A DNA stretch of 64,000 nucleotides from Pseudomonas sp. (GCF_017744435.1 NZ_JAGIBG010000004.1:1-64000), one strand, 5' to 3'. Counted from the stretch's first letter, positions 36,076 through 45,330 are shown. Numbers and translations are program-made. Notes: a model not told the origin generated them from the sequence alone.

Positions 36076-36369
36076 ATGAACCGCCCATCCGTCAACCGCT
36101 CGCTGAATGCCGCACTGCCTGTGCGCCAGTTGTTGATCCTTGGCATGGCGTTGCTGCTGACCTTGGCCGCTGGCCTCTTCTATTACAGCTGGCAGACCGC
36201 GCGCCTGGCCGATCAGGTGGCAGCGCAAACCGCGCTGCTGACGCAGATTCAGGCAAGCCGCGCCAACACCCTGGTAAAAGCCGCCGAACCCGTCGGGCAG
36301 CGGCCTGCCGCCAATACCTCACCGGCCACTGTGGATAACGTCGCGCCCCAGCAGCGCTGGGTGTTCTGA
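36076..36369 (+). CDS. Small one-pass membrane protein
   Basis: 97 residues: a basic N-terminus, one membrane helix (about 16-38), a short helical stretch with coiled-coil character and a low-complexity tail. No known family recognised. CAGGAGAAG precedes the ATG. First gene after the sigma-54-like element and upstream of the DUF1328 and ivy genes, so it may share their envelope role. Confidence 0.75.
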   Translation: MNRPSVNRSLNAALPVRQLLILGMALLLTLAAGLFYYSWQTARLADQVAAQTALLTQIQASRANTLVKAAEPVGQRPAANTSPATVDNVAPQQRWVF

Positions 36370-36412
36370 GACGCTGGCCGGACCGATTTCAAAAAAAGAA
36401 AGGAGAAGCATC

Positions 36413-36574
36413 ATGCTTAGCTGGGCTGTCACTTTCCTCATCATCGCCATTGTTGCCGCTGTGCTTGGCTTCGGTGGTATCGCTGGCGCCGCTACGGGTA
36501 TCGCGAAGATCCTGTTCATTGTCTTCCTGGTCCTGTTCGTAGCCTCCTTCTTCTTTGGACGTGGTCGAGGTTGA
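36413..36574 (+). CDS. DUF1328-family small membrane protein
   Basis: 53 residues with two hydrophobic helices and a Gly/Ala turn ([18 protein letters not shown]), ending in FFFGRGRG, as in the YtjA/DUF1328 family seen in stress-responsive loci. AAAGGAGAAG precedes the ATG. It ends just before ivy. Function unknown. Confidence 0.85.
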   Translation: MLSWAVTFLIIAIVAAVLGFGGIAGAATGIAKILFIVFLVLFVASFFFGRGRG

Positions 36575-36576
36575 AG

Positions 36577-37050
36577 ATGACCAGGAAGCTATACGCAGCC
36601 CTGGCTGCTGCTGCCTTGATGTCGGGCGGTAGTGCAGCGGTGCTGGCGGCCAATGATGGCCAGGTCCGGGTCGAGCAGTTGCTCGGCTCGGACCCCGAAT
36701 ACCGGGAAACCTGGCAAGACACGATCAAGGGCGAGGAACGCTTGCCTGATTGGGTGATCAACCTGAGCGGCAGCGGCCAGGAGCAGATGTCTGCCGTCAC
36801 TGAAGACGGCGACAAGTATCTGGTCGGCCCGCTGTGCGAGTCGCCGCAGAACTGCACCTACAAACGTCTGATCGTGGCGTTCAGCTGGGACAAGGACGAC
36901 GCCTACGGAATGCTGGTGGAAGTGCCCGAGGGTTTGCCGAGTGACAAGTCGCCAACCCGCCATGCGCAGTACCGCTGGCTGGGCAAACCGGACGACGGCA
37001 TGAAGGCGATGTTGCAGGAGCAACTGAAGCGTGATCCGAAGTGGTACTGA
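36577..37050 (+). CDS. ivy: Inhibitor of vertebrate-type (c-type) lysozyme, Ivy family
   Basis: 157 residues: signal peptide (cleavage near AVLAAND) and the Ivy fold. The inhibitory loop, bounded by two Cys (CKPHDC in E. coli), is CESPQNC near residue 87 here, so the loop is longer by one and has lost the His, as in the divergent Pseudomonas forms. It protects peptidoglycan from lysozyme and possibly from autolytic transglycosylases. ATG at 36577 follows GAGG. Last gene of the run from 36076. Confidence 0.87.
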   Translation: MTRKLYAALAAAALMSGGSAAVLAANDGQVRVEQLLGSDPEYRETWQDTIKGEERLPDWVINLSGSGQEQMSAVTEDGDKYLVGPLCESPQNCTYKRLIVAFSWDKDDAYGMLVEVPEGLPSDKSPTRHAQYRWLGKPDDGMKAMLQEQLKRDPKWY

Positions 37051-37780
37051 CCAGCGGTCGCGCGCTGTCATGTAATGGAAGCGGAACCTTTCTATCTTTC
37101 TCGCTTCTATGATGCGCCGCCCCGAGGAGGGGCAGCGCATGACCAGGGGGCCGGGCTGTTCTGATTGTTGCAGGATCGGAGTGGCCTAGGGGTACAGGGA
37201 GTACCTCCAGCATTGGGCCGGGTCAGGCAAAGGCAGAATCGGAAGCTTCAGGTCGGGGGTGTCTGACAAACACCGCAACCGGGCCTGGCTTCCGAGGCGC
37301 CATATCCCCCTTTTGCTGATTCCTTTCAGGTCCTGACCTCCAAGACACATTTTGTCTTGACCGTACATCAATTTTTTTTCGTCCGGTACAGGGGGCGCGC
37401 AAGTGCCATTTCGGCCATTCGGATTGTCGAACAAGCCGTTTTCATCCCCGCCTACATACCGCCAAAACTGCCGAAATATGGCGGTTTGGTCTTGTTCGGA
37501 TTTCCGAACGTTATAAATCAATGACTTACGTGCGGCGTATTTTGACCTGAATGACTATGCCGTATCGGCATGGGGTATGCGTTTCCGGCATTAGATTTCA
37601 GCCTTGCCCATCGCAATAGTTGCCGCCTTTTTCGCTGGCCCGAGCGCCCTGTCGCTCGCTCGCGGTGTCCTTACACGAGGTCTCCGGACGGAAGCCAAAA
37701 GCTCCCCGTGACGTTGCCAACGGCTTTGTTACGCGCTTTTCCGGTCGGTACCCGTGACCACTAGAACAAAGGGTAAAGAC
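37051..37780. other. 730-base gene-poor region between ivy and gltP
   Basis: No gene that I would support. It holds a strong hairpin GCCCC/GGGGC within ATGCGC/GCGCAT (about 37111-37140), CAAGACA-cattt-TGTCTTG (37341-37359) followed 12 bases later by eight T (37372-37379), the inverted repeat TTCGGA-tt-TCCGAA (37495-37508) next to TTATAA, and the palindrome ATGCCG-TAT-CGGCAT (37557-37571). A 111-codon minus-strand frame (37186-37521) has a TTG start, no ribosome site and no recognisable domain. Room for a regulatory RNA and the gltP promoter. Confidence 0.5.
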
Positions 37781-39109
37781 ATGAAGAAGGCAAAACTGAG
37801 CCTCGCCTGGCAGATCGTCATCGGTCTGCTCCTGGGCGTTGCAGTCGGCGCGCTGCTGAACCACTTCAGCGCGGAAAAGGCCTGGTGGATCAGCAACGTC
37901 CTCCAGCCCGCCGGTGACATCTTCATTCGCCTGATCAAGATGATCGTCGTCCCGATCGTGATTTCGTCGCTGATCGTGGGTATCGCCGGGGTTGGCGATG
38001 CGAAGAAACTGGGCAGCATCGGCCTGAAGACCATCCTCTACTTCGAGGTGGTGACCACCATCGCCATCGTTGTCGGCCTGGTGTTGGCCAACCTGTTCCA
38101 CCCGGGCGCCGGCATCGACATGAGCACCCTGGGTACCGTCGACATCTCCAAGTACCAGGCCACCGCGGCCGAAGTGCAGCATGAGCACGCGTTCATCGAG
38201 ACCCTGCTCAACCTGATCCCGTCGAACATCTTCGCAGCGCTGATGCGTGGCGAAATGCTGCCGATCATCTTCTTCTCGGTGATGTTCGGCCTCGGCCTGT
38301 CGAGCCTGCAGGCCGACCTGCGCGAGCCGCTGGTGCGTACCTTCCAGGCTGTGTCGGAAACCATGTTCAAGGTCACCCACATGATCATGAACTACGCCCC
38401 GATCGGTGTGTTTGCCCTGATCGCCGTGACCGTTGCCAACTTCGGCTTCAGCTCGCTGCTGCCGCTGGCCAAGCTGGTGCTGCTGGTGTACTTCGCCATC
38501 GCCTTCTTCGCCTTCATGGTGCTGGGCCTGGTGGCGCGCCTGTTCGGCTTCTCGGTGATCAAGATCATGCGCATCATGAAAGATGAGCTGATCCTCGCCT
38601 ACTCCACCTCCAGCTCCGAGACCGTGCTGCCGCGCGTGATCGAGAAGATGGAGAAGTACGGTGCGCCGAAGTCGATCTGCTCGTTCGTGGTACCGACCGG
38701 CTACTCGTTCAACCTCGACGGTTCGACCCTGTACCAGAGCATCGCGGCCATCTTCATCGCCCAGCTGTACGGCATCGACCTGTCCTGGAGCCAGCAGCTG
38801 CTGCTGGTGCTGACCCTGATGGTCACCTCCAAAGGCATCGCCGGCGTACCGGGCGTGTCCTTCGTGGTGCTGCTGGCGACCCTGGGCAGCGTGGGCATTC
38901 CGCTGGAAGGCCTGGCCTTCATCGCCGGTGTCGACCGCATCATGGACATGGCGCGTACCGCCCTGAACGTGATCGGCAACGCCCTGGCAGCCTTGGTGAT
39001 TGCGCGTTGGGAAGGCATGTACGACGCCGCCAAGGGCGAGCAGTACTACGCCTCGCTGATGGCGGACAAGCAGGAAGCTGCCTTGGTTGGCGAAGCCGCC
39101 AAGCGCTGA
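37781..39109 (+). CDS. gltP: Glutamate/aspartate:proton symporter GltP
   Basis: 442 residues of the dicarboxylate/amino acid:cation symporter family. Eight helices plus two re-entrant hairpins; visible are the Ser-rich STSSSETVLPRV near 277 (HP1) and the NLDGSTLYQSIAAIFIAQ helix near 310 and the substrate-binding VDRIMDMARTALNVIGN near 385. Takes up glutamate and aspartate. ATG at 37781 follows AAAGGG. Confidence 0.93.
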   Translation: MKKAKLSLAWQIVIGLLLGVAVGALLNHFSAEKAWWISNVLQPAGDIFIRLIKMIVVPIVISSLIVGIAGVGDAKKLGSIGLKTILYFEVVTTIAIVVGLVLANLFHPGAGIDMSTLGTVDISKYQATAAEVQHEHAFIETLLNLIPSNIFAALMRGEMLPIIFFSVMFGLGLSSLQADLREPLVRTFQAVSETMFKVTHMIMNYAPIGVFALIAVTVANFGFSSLLPLAKLVLLVYFAIAFFAFMVLGLVARLFGFSVIKIMRIMKDELILAYSTSSSETVLPRVIEKMEKYGAPKSICSFVVPTGYSFNLDGSTLYQSIAAIFIAQLYGIDLSWSQQLLLVLTLMVTSKGIAGVPGVSFVVLLATLGSVGIPLEGLAFIAGVDRIMDMARTALNVIGNALAALVIARWEGMYDAAKGEQYYASLMADKQEAALVGEAAKR

Positions 39110-39128
39110 GCCTGAACGGCTGAACCAG

Positions 39129-39154
39129 AAAGCCCCGACTTGTCGGGGCTTTTT
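39129..39154 (+). terminator. Intrinsic terminator of gltP
   Basis: AAAGCCCCGAC/GTCGGGGCTTT with a two-base loop, followed by TT, 19 bases after the gltP stop. Confidence 0.85.
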
Positions 39155-39198
39155 GTTGCCTGTGGATTTGTCCGGTCTGCTGGCCGGTTCGCGATCTC

Positions 39199-39285
39199 TG
39201 TGGGAGCGGGCTTGTCCCGCGAACACCGGCGAAGCCGGTGCCATACACCGCGTTGCCTGCTTCGCGGGACAAGCCCGCTCCCACA
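39199..39285. repeat. REP pair between gltP and the SpmA/SpmB gene
   Basis: Arms TGTGGGAGCGGGCTTGTCCC (39199 onward) and its inverted partner ending CCCGCTCCCACA (39285) flank the hairpin CACCGGC-GAA-GCCGGTG. Here it sits between genes on the same strand. Confidence 0.85.
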
Positions 39286-39366
39286 AGGTCCGCCGTCAGG
39301 TCAGGGGGCTCCAGCCAGGCGCCGCGATACGCTATGATTCGGGCATTTTTCAGGGGGAACACACGG

Positions 39367-40596
39367 ATGCTCAACGGCCTTTGGCTCGGCTTTTTCCTGG
39401 TGGCGGCCGTTTCCGCACTGGCCCAATGGCTGGTCGGTGGCAATGCTGGCATCTTCGCCGCGATGGTCGAGAGCATCTTCGCCATGGCCAAGCTCTCGGT
39501 GGAGGTCATGGTCCTGCTGTTTGGCACCCTGACCCTGTGGCTGGGTTTCCTCAAGATCGCCGAAAAGGCCGGCATCGTCGAATGGCTGGCCAAGGTGCTC
39601 GGGCCGCTGTTCGCCCGCCTGATGCCGGAAGTGCCGCCCGGCCACCCGGCTCTGGGCCTGATCACCATGAACTTTGCCGCCAACGGCCTGGGCCTGGACA
39701 ACGCCGCCACGCCGATCGGCCTCAAGGCCATGCGCGCGCTGCAGGAGCTCAACCCCAGCAGCACCACGGCCAGCAACGCGCAGATCCTGTTCCTGGTGCT
39801 CAATGCCTCGTCGCTGACCCTGCTGCCGGTGACCATCTTCATGTACCGCGCCCAGCAAGGCGCCACTGACCCCACCCTGGTGTTCCTGCCGATCCTGCTG
39901 GCGACCAGTGCCTCGACCCTGGTCGGCCTGCTGTCGGTGGCAGTGATGCAGCGCCTGCGCCTGTGGGACCCGGTGGTGCTCGCCTACCTGATCCCCGGCG
40001 CGCTGCTGCTGGGTGGCTTCATGGCTTTCCTGGGCACCCTGTCGGCCGCAGCGTTGGCCAGCCTGTCGTCGATCCTCGGCAACCTGACTTTGTTTGGGGT
40101 GATCATCCTGTTCCTGGTGATCGGCGCGCTGAAGCGGGTGCAGGTGTACGAAGCCTTCGTCGAGGGTGCCAAGGAAGGTTTCGATGTGGCCAAGAGCCTG
40201 CTGCCCTACCTGGTGGCGATGCTGGTCGCGGTGGGCGTGCTGCGCGCTTCGGGCGCACTCGAACTGGCCCTGGATGGCATTCGCCACATGGTCAACTGGA
40301 TGGGCCTGGACACCCGCTTCGTCGAGGGCCTGCCCACCGCGCTGGTCAAGCCGTTCTCCGGCAGCGCGGCGCGGGCCATGTTGATCGAAACCATGCAGAC
40401 CCACGGCGTCGACAGCTTCCCTGCCTTGGTGGCCGCGACCATTCAGGGCAGCACCGAAACCACCTTCTACGTGGTGGCGGTGTATTTCGGCGCAGTCGGC
40501 ATCCAGCGAGTGCGCCACGCCGTCGGCTGTGCCTTGCTGGCCGAGCTGTCCGGCGTGATCGCCGCGATCTGCGTCTGCTACTGGTTCTTCGCCTGA
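39367..40596 (+). CDS. Fused SpmA/SpmB-type nucleoside-recognition membrane protein
   Basis: 409 residues with about ten membrane helices in two halves, each with a Gate/nucleoside-recognition domain. The first half (MNFAANGLGLDNAATPIGLKA, near 100) matches SpmA; the second (GSAARAMLIETMQTHG, QGSTETTFYVVAVYFG, near 335-380) matches SpmB. In spore formers these two separate proteins affect spore maturation; in non-sporulating pseudomonads the fused form has no known role. ATG at 39367 follows AGGGGGAA. Confidence 0.85.
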   Translation: MLNGLWLGFFLVAAVSALAQWLVGGNAGIFAAMVESIFAMAKLSVEVMVLLFGTLTLWLGFLKIAEKAGIVEWLAKVLGPLFARLMPEVPPGHPALGLITMNFAANGLGLDNAATPIGLKAMRALQELNPSSTTASNAQILFLVLNASSLTLLPVTIFMYRAQQGATDPTLVFLPILLATSASTLVGLLSVAVMQRLRLWDPVVLAYLIPGALLLGGFMAFLGTLSAAALASLSSILGNLTLFGVIILFLVIGALKRVQVYEAFVEGAKEGFDVAKSLLPYLVAMLVAVGVLRASGALELALDGIRHMVNWMGLDTRFVEGLPTALVKPFSGSAARAMLIETMQTHGVDSFPALVAATIQGSTETTFYVVAVYFGAVGIQRVRHAVGCALLAELSGVIAAICVCYWFFA

Positions 40597-41213
40597 GCCT
40601 GCTTCTGAGCCTGGCCGCTTTGCGCCACGGTCCAGTTCACCACCTGCCCGGCCAGCTGATCGCTGGCCGCGCCGAAACCGGCGACCACGGCTGACACCTG
40701 GGTATCAGCCAGTGGCTGGCGCACTTCGAAGCGCCTGCTGCTGAGGATGCGCTGGCTGCGGCCTTGCACCAGGCGTGCGTCGTAGCGAATCACCACTTCC
40801 ACCTTGCCCCCTGGCTGATATTCGCTCTGGAATGCCTGCAGCTCGCCGCTCAGCTCGTAGTCGGCCTGCAGGTTGCTGTCGTCAGCGCTCAGCCGCTGCA
40901 CCCGGCCGTCACGCTGGAAACCATCGAGCAGGCGGTTGCGCACCAGCAACGGCACCGGGTCGCTCCAGCGGGCACCCTTGTAGCTGCTGATCACATCGCC
41001 TTGAGGAATCACGGCGATACGTGGCCCGGCCAGCACTTCGCTGGCCAGCGGTTTGTTCAGGCGCAACGACCAGTCCACCGGGCTGGCGCTATGGCTAGAT
41101 TGGTTGACTGGCAAGCGGTAGGTATCCACCGGCTCGCTCTGCGGCAGGATCGAGCAGGCGCTGGCCAGGCTCAGGGTGGTTGCCAGGGCCAGCAGGCGCA
41201 GCGATGGGGTCAT
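40578..41213 (-). CDS. PqiC-like outer-membrane lipoprotein of the MCE system
   Basis: 211 residues: lipoprotein signal (LASACS, Cys20) and the ABC-type transport auxiliary (DUF330/PqiC) domain (TYRLPVN, VLAGPRIAVIPQGDVI, DARLVQG). PqiC-type lipoproteins complete lipid-transport systems built on MCE proteins at the outer membrane. Its start overlaps the MCE gene stop by 4 bases, and its 3' end overlaps the convergent SpmA/SpmB gene by 19 bases. Confidence 0.88.
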   Translation of the reverse strand: MTPSLRLLALATTLSLASACSILPQSEPVDTYRLPVNQSSHSASPVDWSLRLNKPLASEVLAGPRIAVIPQGDVISSYKGARWSDPVPLLVRNRLLDGFQRDGRVQRLSADDSNLQADYELSGELQAFQSEYQPGGKVEVVIRYDARLVQGRSQRILSSRRFEVRQPLADTQVSAVVAGFGAASDQLAGQVVNWTVAQSGQAQKQAQAKNQ

Positions 41214-42148
41214 GGCTGGAACTCCTTGTTGTTGTCACGGCCCAGCAGGTAGCCGCTCGGGTCGGCCTCCAGGCGCCGGGAAATGCCCTTGAGCGAGTTG
41301 AGGGTTTCGCGCAGCTCACGGATGGCCGGAGACAGCTGGTTGAGCCCTTGGGCGCCGTCGTCGATGGACTGGCGGTTGTCCTGCAGCAGGCTGTTGAGGG
41401 TCGCGGCGCTTTCGGCCAGCGACTGCATGGCCTGCTCGGCGCTGCCGATGGCCTGCTTGCCCTGGGTGCCGAGCAAGCCGTTGGCGTTGCGCATCAGTGC
41501 CTGGGTTTCGGCCAGGGTGGCGTTGGCCTGTTTGCCGACCTGGGCCAGCTGGGCGATTGCCTCGCTGACACCGCCGTTCTGGTTGGCGAAGGCGCTTGTA
41601 GTCTGGTCGAGGTTGGCCAGGGTGTTGCTCAGGTGCTCGATGTTGCTGTCCGAGAACATCTGCGTGGCGTTGTGCAGCAGCAGGTTGATGTTGGTCACCA
41701 GGTCGCTGCTGTCGTTGAGCAGGCGCGAGATCGGCGACGGCGAGGCGACGATCACCGGCAGCTTGCCGTCCTTGCCCTTGAGCTCCGGGCTGTGCGGCGT
41801 GCCGCCGGTGAGCTGGATGAACGAGTTGCCGGTGACCCCGGCCAGGGTCAGCTTGGCCTGGGTATCTTCCTTGACCGGGGTATCACCGCTCAGGCGCACA
41901 CGGGCCAGCACCCGGCGCGGGTCCTTCGGGTCCAGGCGCAGACTGGTGACATCGCCGACCTTGATGCCGTTGTATTGCACCGGGCTGCCGCGGGACAGGC
42001 CCGAGACCGCTTCGTTGAAGATCACTTCGTAGTCCTTGAAGGCGTCGTCGACGCTGGACTTGGTCAGCCACAGGCCGAACAGCATGGCGCCGGCCACCAC
42101 CAGGACGGTGACCAGGCCAATCAGGACGTGATGAGCTCGGGTTTCCAT
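41210..42148 (-). CDS. MCE/MlaD-family lipid-transport protein
   Basis: 312 residues: one N-terminal helix (about 8-28), one MCE domain at about 37-115 (VSGLSRGSPVQYNGIKVGDV), then a long helical tail with coiled-coil character (about 150-300) that could form a tube or needle. It would bind phospholipid between the membranes. It sits 3 bases after the ATPase gene in a four-gene operon. Confidence 0.9.
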   Translation of the reverse strand: METRAHHVLIGLVTVLVVAGAMLFGLWLTKSSVDDAFKDYEVIFNEAVSGLSRGSPVQYNGIKVGDVTSLRLDPKDPRRVLARVRLSGDTPVKEDTQAKLTLAGVTGNSFIQLTGGTPHSPELKGKDGKLPVIVASPSPISRLLNDSSDLVTNINLLLHNATQMFSDSNIEHLSNTLANLDQTTSAFANQNGGVSEAIAQLAQVGKQANATLAETQALMRNANGLLGTQGKQAIGSAEQAMQSLAESAATLNSLLQDNRQSIDDGAQGLNQLSPAIRELRETLNSLKGISRRLEADPSGYLLGRDNNKEFQP

Positions 42149-42151
42149 TGT

Positions 42152-42943
42152 TCAGCGCTCCTGCCCGGCGCTGGCGGCGGCGTTTTCGGCTGCGCGCCCG
42201 CGTGGGCCGTGAAAGTATTCGTGGATCCAGGGGTCGTCGGTCTGCTCGACCTCGGCCAGGGGGCCGGCGACCAGTACCTTCTTCTGTGACAACACGGCGA
42301 CGCGATCGGTGATGGTGTAGAGGGTGTCGAGATCGTGGGTGATCAGGAACACGCTCAGGCCCAGGGCATCGCGCAGGGTCAGGATCAGCTGGTCGAAGGC
42401 GGCGGCGCCGATCGGGTCGAGGCCGGCAGTGGGTTCGTCGAGGAACAGGATGTCCGGGTCCAGCGCCAGGGCGCGTGCCAGGGCTGCGCGCTTGATCATG
42501 CCGCCGGAGAGCGATGCGGGGTACTTGTCGGCGGCGGAGATCGGCAGGCCGGCCAAGGCCAGCTTGACCCCAGCCAGGTGCTCGGCATCGGCGCGCGACA
42601 GGCCGGCATGCTCGATCAGCGGCAGGGCGACGTTTTCGGTGACGGTCAGCGACGAGAACAGCGCGCCTTTCTGGAACAGCACGCCAAAGCGGCGCTCGAC
42701 CTGTGAACGTTGTTCCTCGCGCAAACCGGCCAGGTCTTCACCGAACACCTTGACCTGCCCCTCGTTGGGGCGGCGCAGGCCGATGATGCTGCGCAGCAGC
42801 ACCGACTTGCCGCTCCCCGACCCGCCGACCACCGCGAGGATTTCGCCGCGGTACAGGTCGAGGTCGAGGTCCTTGTGCACCACCTGGCTGCCGAAGCGAT
42901 TGCAGATGCCCCGCGCCTCGATTACCGCTTCCCGGCCACTCAC
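42152..42943 (-). CDS. MlaF-like lipid ABC transporter ATP-binding protein
   Basis: 263 residues. Walker A GGSGSGKSV near 36, signature LSGGMIKRAALARAL near 140 and Walker B ILFLDEPTAGLDP. The start is GTG at 42943, overlapping the permease stop as GTGA; the open frame upstream is antisense-like and unrelated. It powers the MCE system together with the permease. Confidence 0.91.
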   Translation of the reverse strand: MSGREAVIEARGICNRFGSQVVHKDLDLDLYRGEILAVVGGSGSGKSVLLRSIIGLRRPNEGQVKVFGEDLAGLREEQRSQVERRFGVLFQKGALFSSLTVTENVALPLIEHAGLSRADAEHLAGVKLALAGLPISAADKYPASLSGGMIKRAALARALALDPDILFLDEPTAGLDPIGAAAFDQLILTLRDALGLSVFLITHDLDTLYTITDRVAVLSQKKVLVAGPLAEVEQTDDPWIHEYFHGPRGRAAENAAASAGQER

Positions 42944-44073
42944 CAGCCCATCTCCATGCAGAACAGCGCGGCCACCGCATCCAGCACGATGACCACGAAA
43001 ATCGATTGCACCACGCTGGAGGTGGTGTGGGCACCGACCGATTCGGCGCTGCCGCTGACCTTGAAGCCTTCGAGGCAGCCGATGGCGGCGATCAGGAAGG
43101 CGAAGACCGGCGCCTTGGCCAGGCCGACCAGGAAGTGCTGCACACCGATGTCGCTTTGCAGCAGCGACAGGAACATCGCCGGCGAGATGCCCAGTGTCAG
43201 GGCGCAAACCACCGCACCCCCGACGATGCCGCAGATCATCGCGACAAAGGTCAGCAACGGCAGCGAGATCAGCAGCGCCAGTACTCGCGGCACCACCAGC
43301 AGTTCGATCGGGTTGAGGCCCAGGGTGCGGATGGCGTCGATCTCTTCGTTGGCCTTCATCGAGCCGATCTGTGCGGTGAAGGCACTGGCGGTGCGCCCGG
43401 CCATGAGGATGGCGGTCAGCAGCACGGCGAATTCACGCAGGAATGAAAAGGCCACCAGGTCGACGGTGAACACCGTTGCACCAAAATTGGCCAGCACCGT
43501 GGCACCGAGGAAGGCCACCACTGCGCCCACCAGGAAGGTCAGCAAGGCGATGATGGGGGCGGCGTCCAGCCCGGTCTGCTCGATGTGCGCGATCACCGGG
43601 GTGACGCGCCAGCGGTGTGGCTGCAGCAGGCGGCGCAGCAGGGTCTCGATGATCAGGCCGAGGAAGCCGAGCAGCTGCATGGTGTCCTGCCACAGCGTGC
43701 CGACCGCACAACCGATGCGTTCCAGCAGCACCAGCAACACGTTGCGCTCGGGCTCCTTGATCGGGATGCAGTAGTCCTGCACCGAGCAGTAGACATTCTT
43801 GAGCAGGGCGCGGCTGGCGTCAGGCAGGCCGTTGGTGCAGTGCGAGAGGCGCTCGGAGCCGAGCAGCTCGGCCAGCAGCGAGGCACCGGCGGTGTCCAGG
43901 CGGCCCAGCTGGCTGAGGTCGACGACGGTATCGGCGCCGTACTGCGTGCGCAGGCGTTCGCTGTCGCGCCTGAGGCTGGCGTAGTGGGCCAGGGTCCAGT
44001 CACCGGCAATCCGCAGGCAGGCCGGCTGGCAGCTGGTGTCCAGGGTGGCGCTGGGGGTGGTCATAGGCTCCAT
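42940..44073 (-). CDS. MlaE-like lipid ABC permease with N-terminal STAS domain
   Basis: 377 residues. An N-terminal STAS-like domain (about 15-105; VDLSQLGRLDTAGASLLAEL) is fused to a MlaE permease with about five helices (120-375; MAGRTASAFTAQIGSMK, LVVPRVLALLISLPLL). In E. coli the STAS part is a separate protein, MlaB. A second in-frame ATG at 44064 has a GGAG just before it, so the start is uncertain by three codons. First gene of the permease-ATPase-MCE-lipoprotein operon. Confidence 0.9.
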   Translation of the reverse strand: MEPMTTPSATLDTSCQPACLRIAGDWTLAHYASLRRDSERLRTQYGADTVVDLSQLGRLDTAGASLLAELLGSERLSHCTNGLPDASRALLKNVYCSVQDYCIPIKEPERNVLLVLLERIGCAVGTLWQDTMQLLGFLGLIIETLLRRLLQPHRWRVTPVIAHIEQTGLDAAPIIALLTFLVGAVVAFLGATVLANFGATVFTVDLVAFSFLREFAVLLTAILMAGRTASAFTAQIGSMKANEEIDAIRTLGLNPIELLVVPRVLALLISLPLLTFVAMICGIVGGAVVCALTLGISPAMFLSLLQSDIGVQHFLVGLAKAPVFAFLIAAIGCLEGFKVSGSAESVGAHTTSSVVQSIFVVIVLDAVAALFCMEMGW

Positions 44074-44153
44074 GCATCCGGCTGGGCTAGAGGCTGATCA
44101 TAGCGCAGCGGGCATGGAGCGGTTTGTTGAATGTGTGCTGTCCTTCGCCAATG

Positions 44154-45176
44154 TCACGGCGCGGGCGCGTCGTCCACCACCTTGAAGCGCAGCACACCGA
44201 TCACCTGGCCATCCTCGGTCAGCACCCGCACCTGCCACTTGCCCACCGGGTTGGGCGGGAAGTTCTGCTTGTGGGTCCAGGCACGGTAGCCTTCCTTGCG
44301 CCCGCCATGGATGTCCAGGGCGATGCGATCGACTTCCTGGCCGTCCTTCTGCCACACGTGGTAGATGCGCTCGTCCAGGCCTCGTGGTGCGTTGATCGCG
44401 GTGTAGGCGTACAGGCCATTGCTGCGAATGCGGCTGGCGGCAATCTCCTCAAGCGACTCGCCGGGCTGGCGATTCAGCACTTCGGTGCTGACCGCCACGT
44501 CGGTCATCCACAGCGTTGCCGGTGGTACCCACGAACGCAGCAACCAGCCACTACCGCCCACCGCCAGGGTAACCAGCACCAGTGCCACGCCGCGGCGCCA
44601 GGTGGTGACCGGGAAGCTGCTGAGCAGGCTCGGGAACGACAGCGCCATGGCGGCAATCAACGCCAGCTTGAAGCTCTGTGCAGTGGTCAGGTGCAGGATG
44701 ATCGGCAGCGCGGTGAGCAGCGCGGCGAACAGCGTCAGGGTGTGCATCGCGAGGAACAGCCAGCGCCGTGGCGCCAGCCACTTGTAGTACAGCGGGTCGA
44801 TGATCGAGATGAGCCCGGCGGCGCCAAGCAGGCCGGTGAACACCAGCTGGCCGCTGTTCCAGGTGGTGGTGATGAAGAAGAACGGCAAGACGAAGAACAG
44901 GCTTTCCTGGTGGATCATCTGCGTCGCGTAGCGCAGCAGCGGCTGCGGGATCTCGCGCTTGAAGGTGCGCGCGAACAGGCCGGTCAGGGTGTTTTCCAGC
45001 ATCAGCCAGACCCAGCTGACCAGCATGATGATGGCGATCCAGCTGGCCAGGCTGGCCTGGCGGTCGACCAGGATGAAGCTGCCGATGCCGGAGAGAAAAC
45101 CTCCGAGTGCGATGACGCCGGGGTAGCGTTTGAGCAGCTCGATGACGCGCTGGACGAAGTGGGGTATTGGAGGCAT
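44154..45176 (-). CDS. Membrane protein with C-terminal DUF2914-type domain
   Basis: 340 residues: seven or so membrane helices (about 15-235) and a periplasmic C-terminal beta domain (about 245-340; LYAYTAINAPRGLDERIYHVW, VGKWQVRVLTEDGQVIGVLRF) of the DUF2914 type. The Trp- and Arg-rich domain resembles carbohydrate- or peptidoglycan-related modules, but no function is known. Separate transcription unit downstream of a REP pair. Confidence 0.82.
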   Translation of the reverse strand: MPPIPHFVQRVIELLKRYPGVIALGGFLSGIGSFILVDRQASLASWIAIIMLVSWVWLMLENTLTGLFARTFKREIPQPLLRYATQMIHQESLFFVLPFFFITTTWNSGQLVFTGLLGAAGLISIIDPLYYKWLAPRRWLFLAMHTLTLFAALLTALPIILHLTTAQSFKLALIAAMALSFPSLLSSFPVTTWRRGVALVLVTLAVGGSGWLLRSWVPPATLWMTDVAVSTEVLNRQPGESLEEIAASRIRSNGLYAYTAINAPRGLDERIYHVWQKDGQEVDRIALDIHGGRKEGYRAWTHKQNFPPNPVGKWQVRVLTEDGQVIGVLRFKVVDDAPAP

Positions 45177-45207
45177 GGGTCTACAACGAGATTATGAGGT
45201 GGCTGTG

Positions 45208-45306
45208 CCGGCCCTTTCGCGGGCAAGCCCGCTCCCACAGGTACTGCGCTGGTTTTAGATCCTGTGCGATACCTGTGGGAGCGGGCTTGCCCCGCGAAAG
45301 GGCCGG
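45208..45306. repeat. REP pair between the DUF2914 and M16 peptidase genes
   Basis: Long arms CCGGCCCTTTCGCGGGCAAG...CACAGGTAC and the inverted copy, differing by one base, with a 26-base spacer. Between genes of the same strand. Confidence 0.85.
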
Positions 45307-45330
45307 TACTGGCAAAAGGATACCGCCGAT

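Noticed and set aside
37186..37521. 111-codon minus-strand frame in the ivy-gltP gap
   Set aside because: TTG start without ribosome site, no recognisable domain, no codon pattern like its neighbours; kept only as a note in the region entry.
37598..39286. 562-codon minus-strand open frame antisense to gltP
   Set aside because: Opposite a complete transporter; its composition (Gln, His, Asp) mirrors hydrophobic codons on the other strand.
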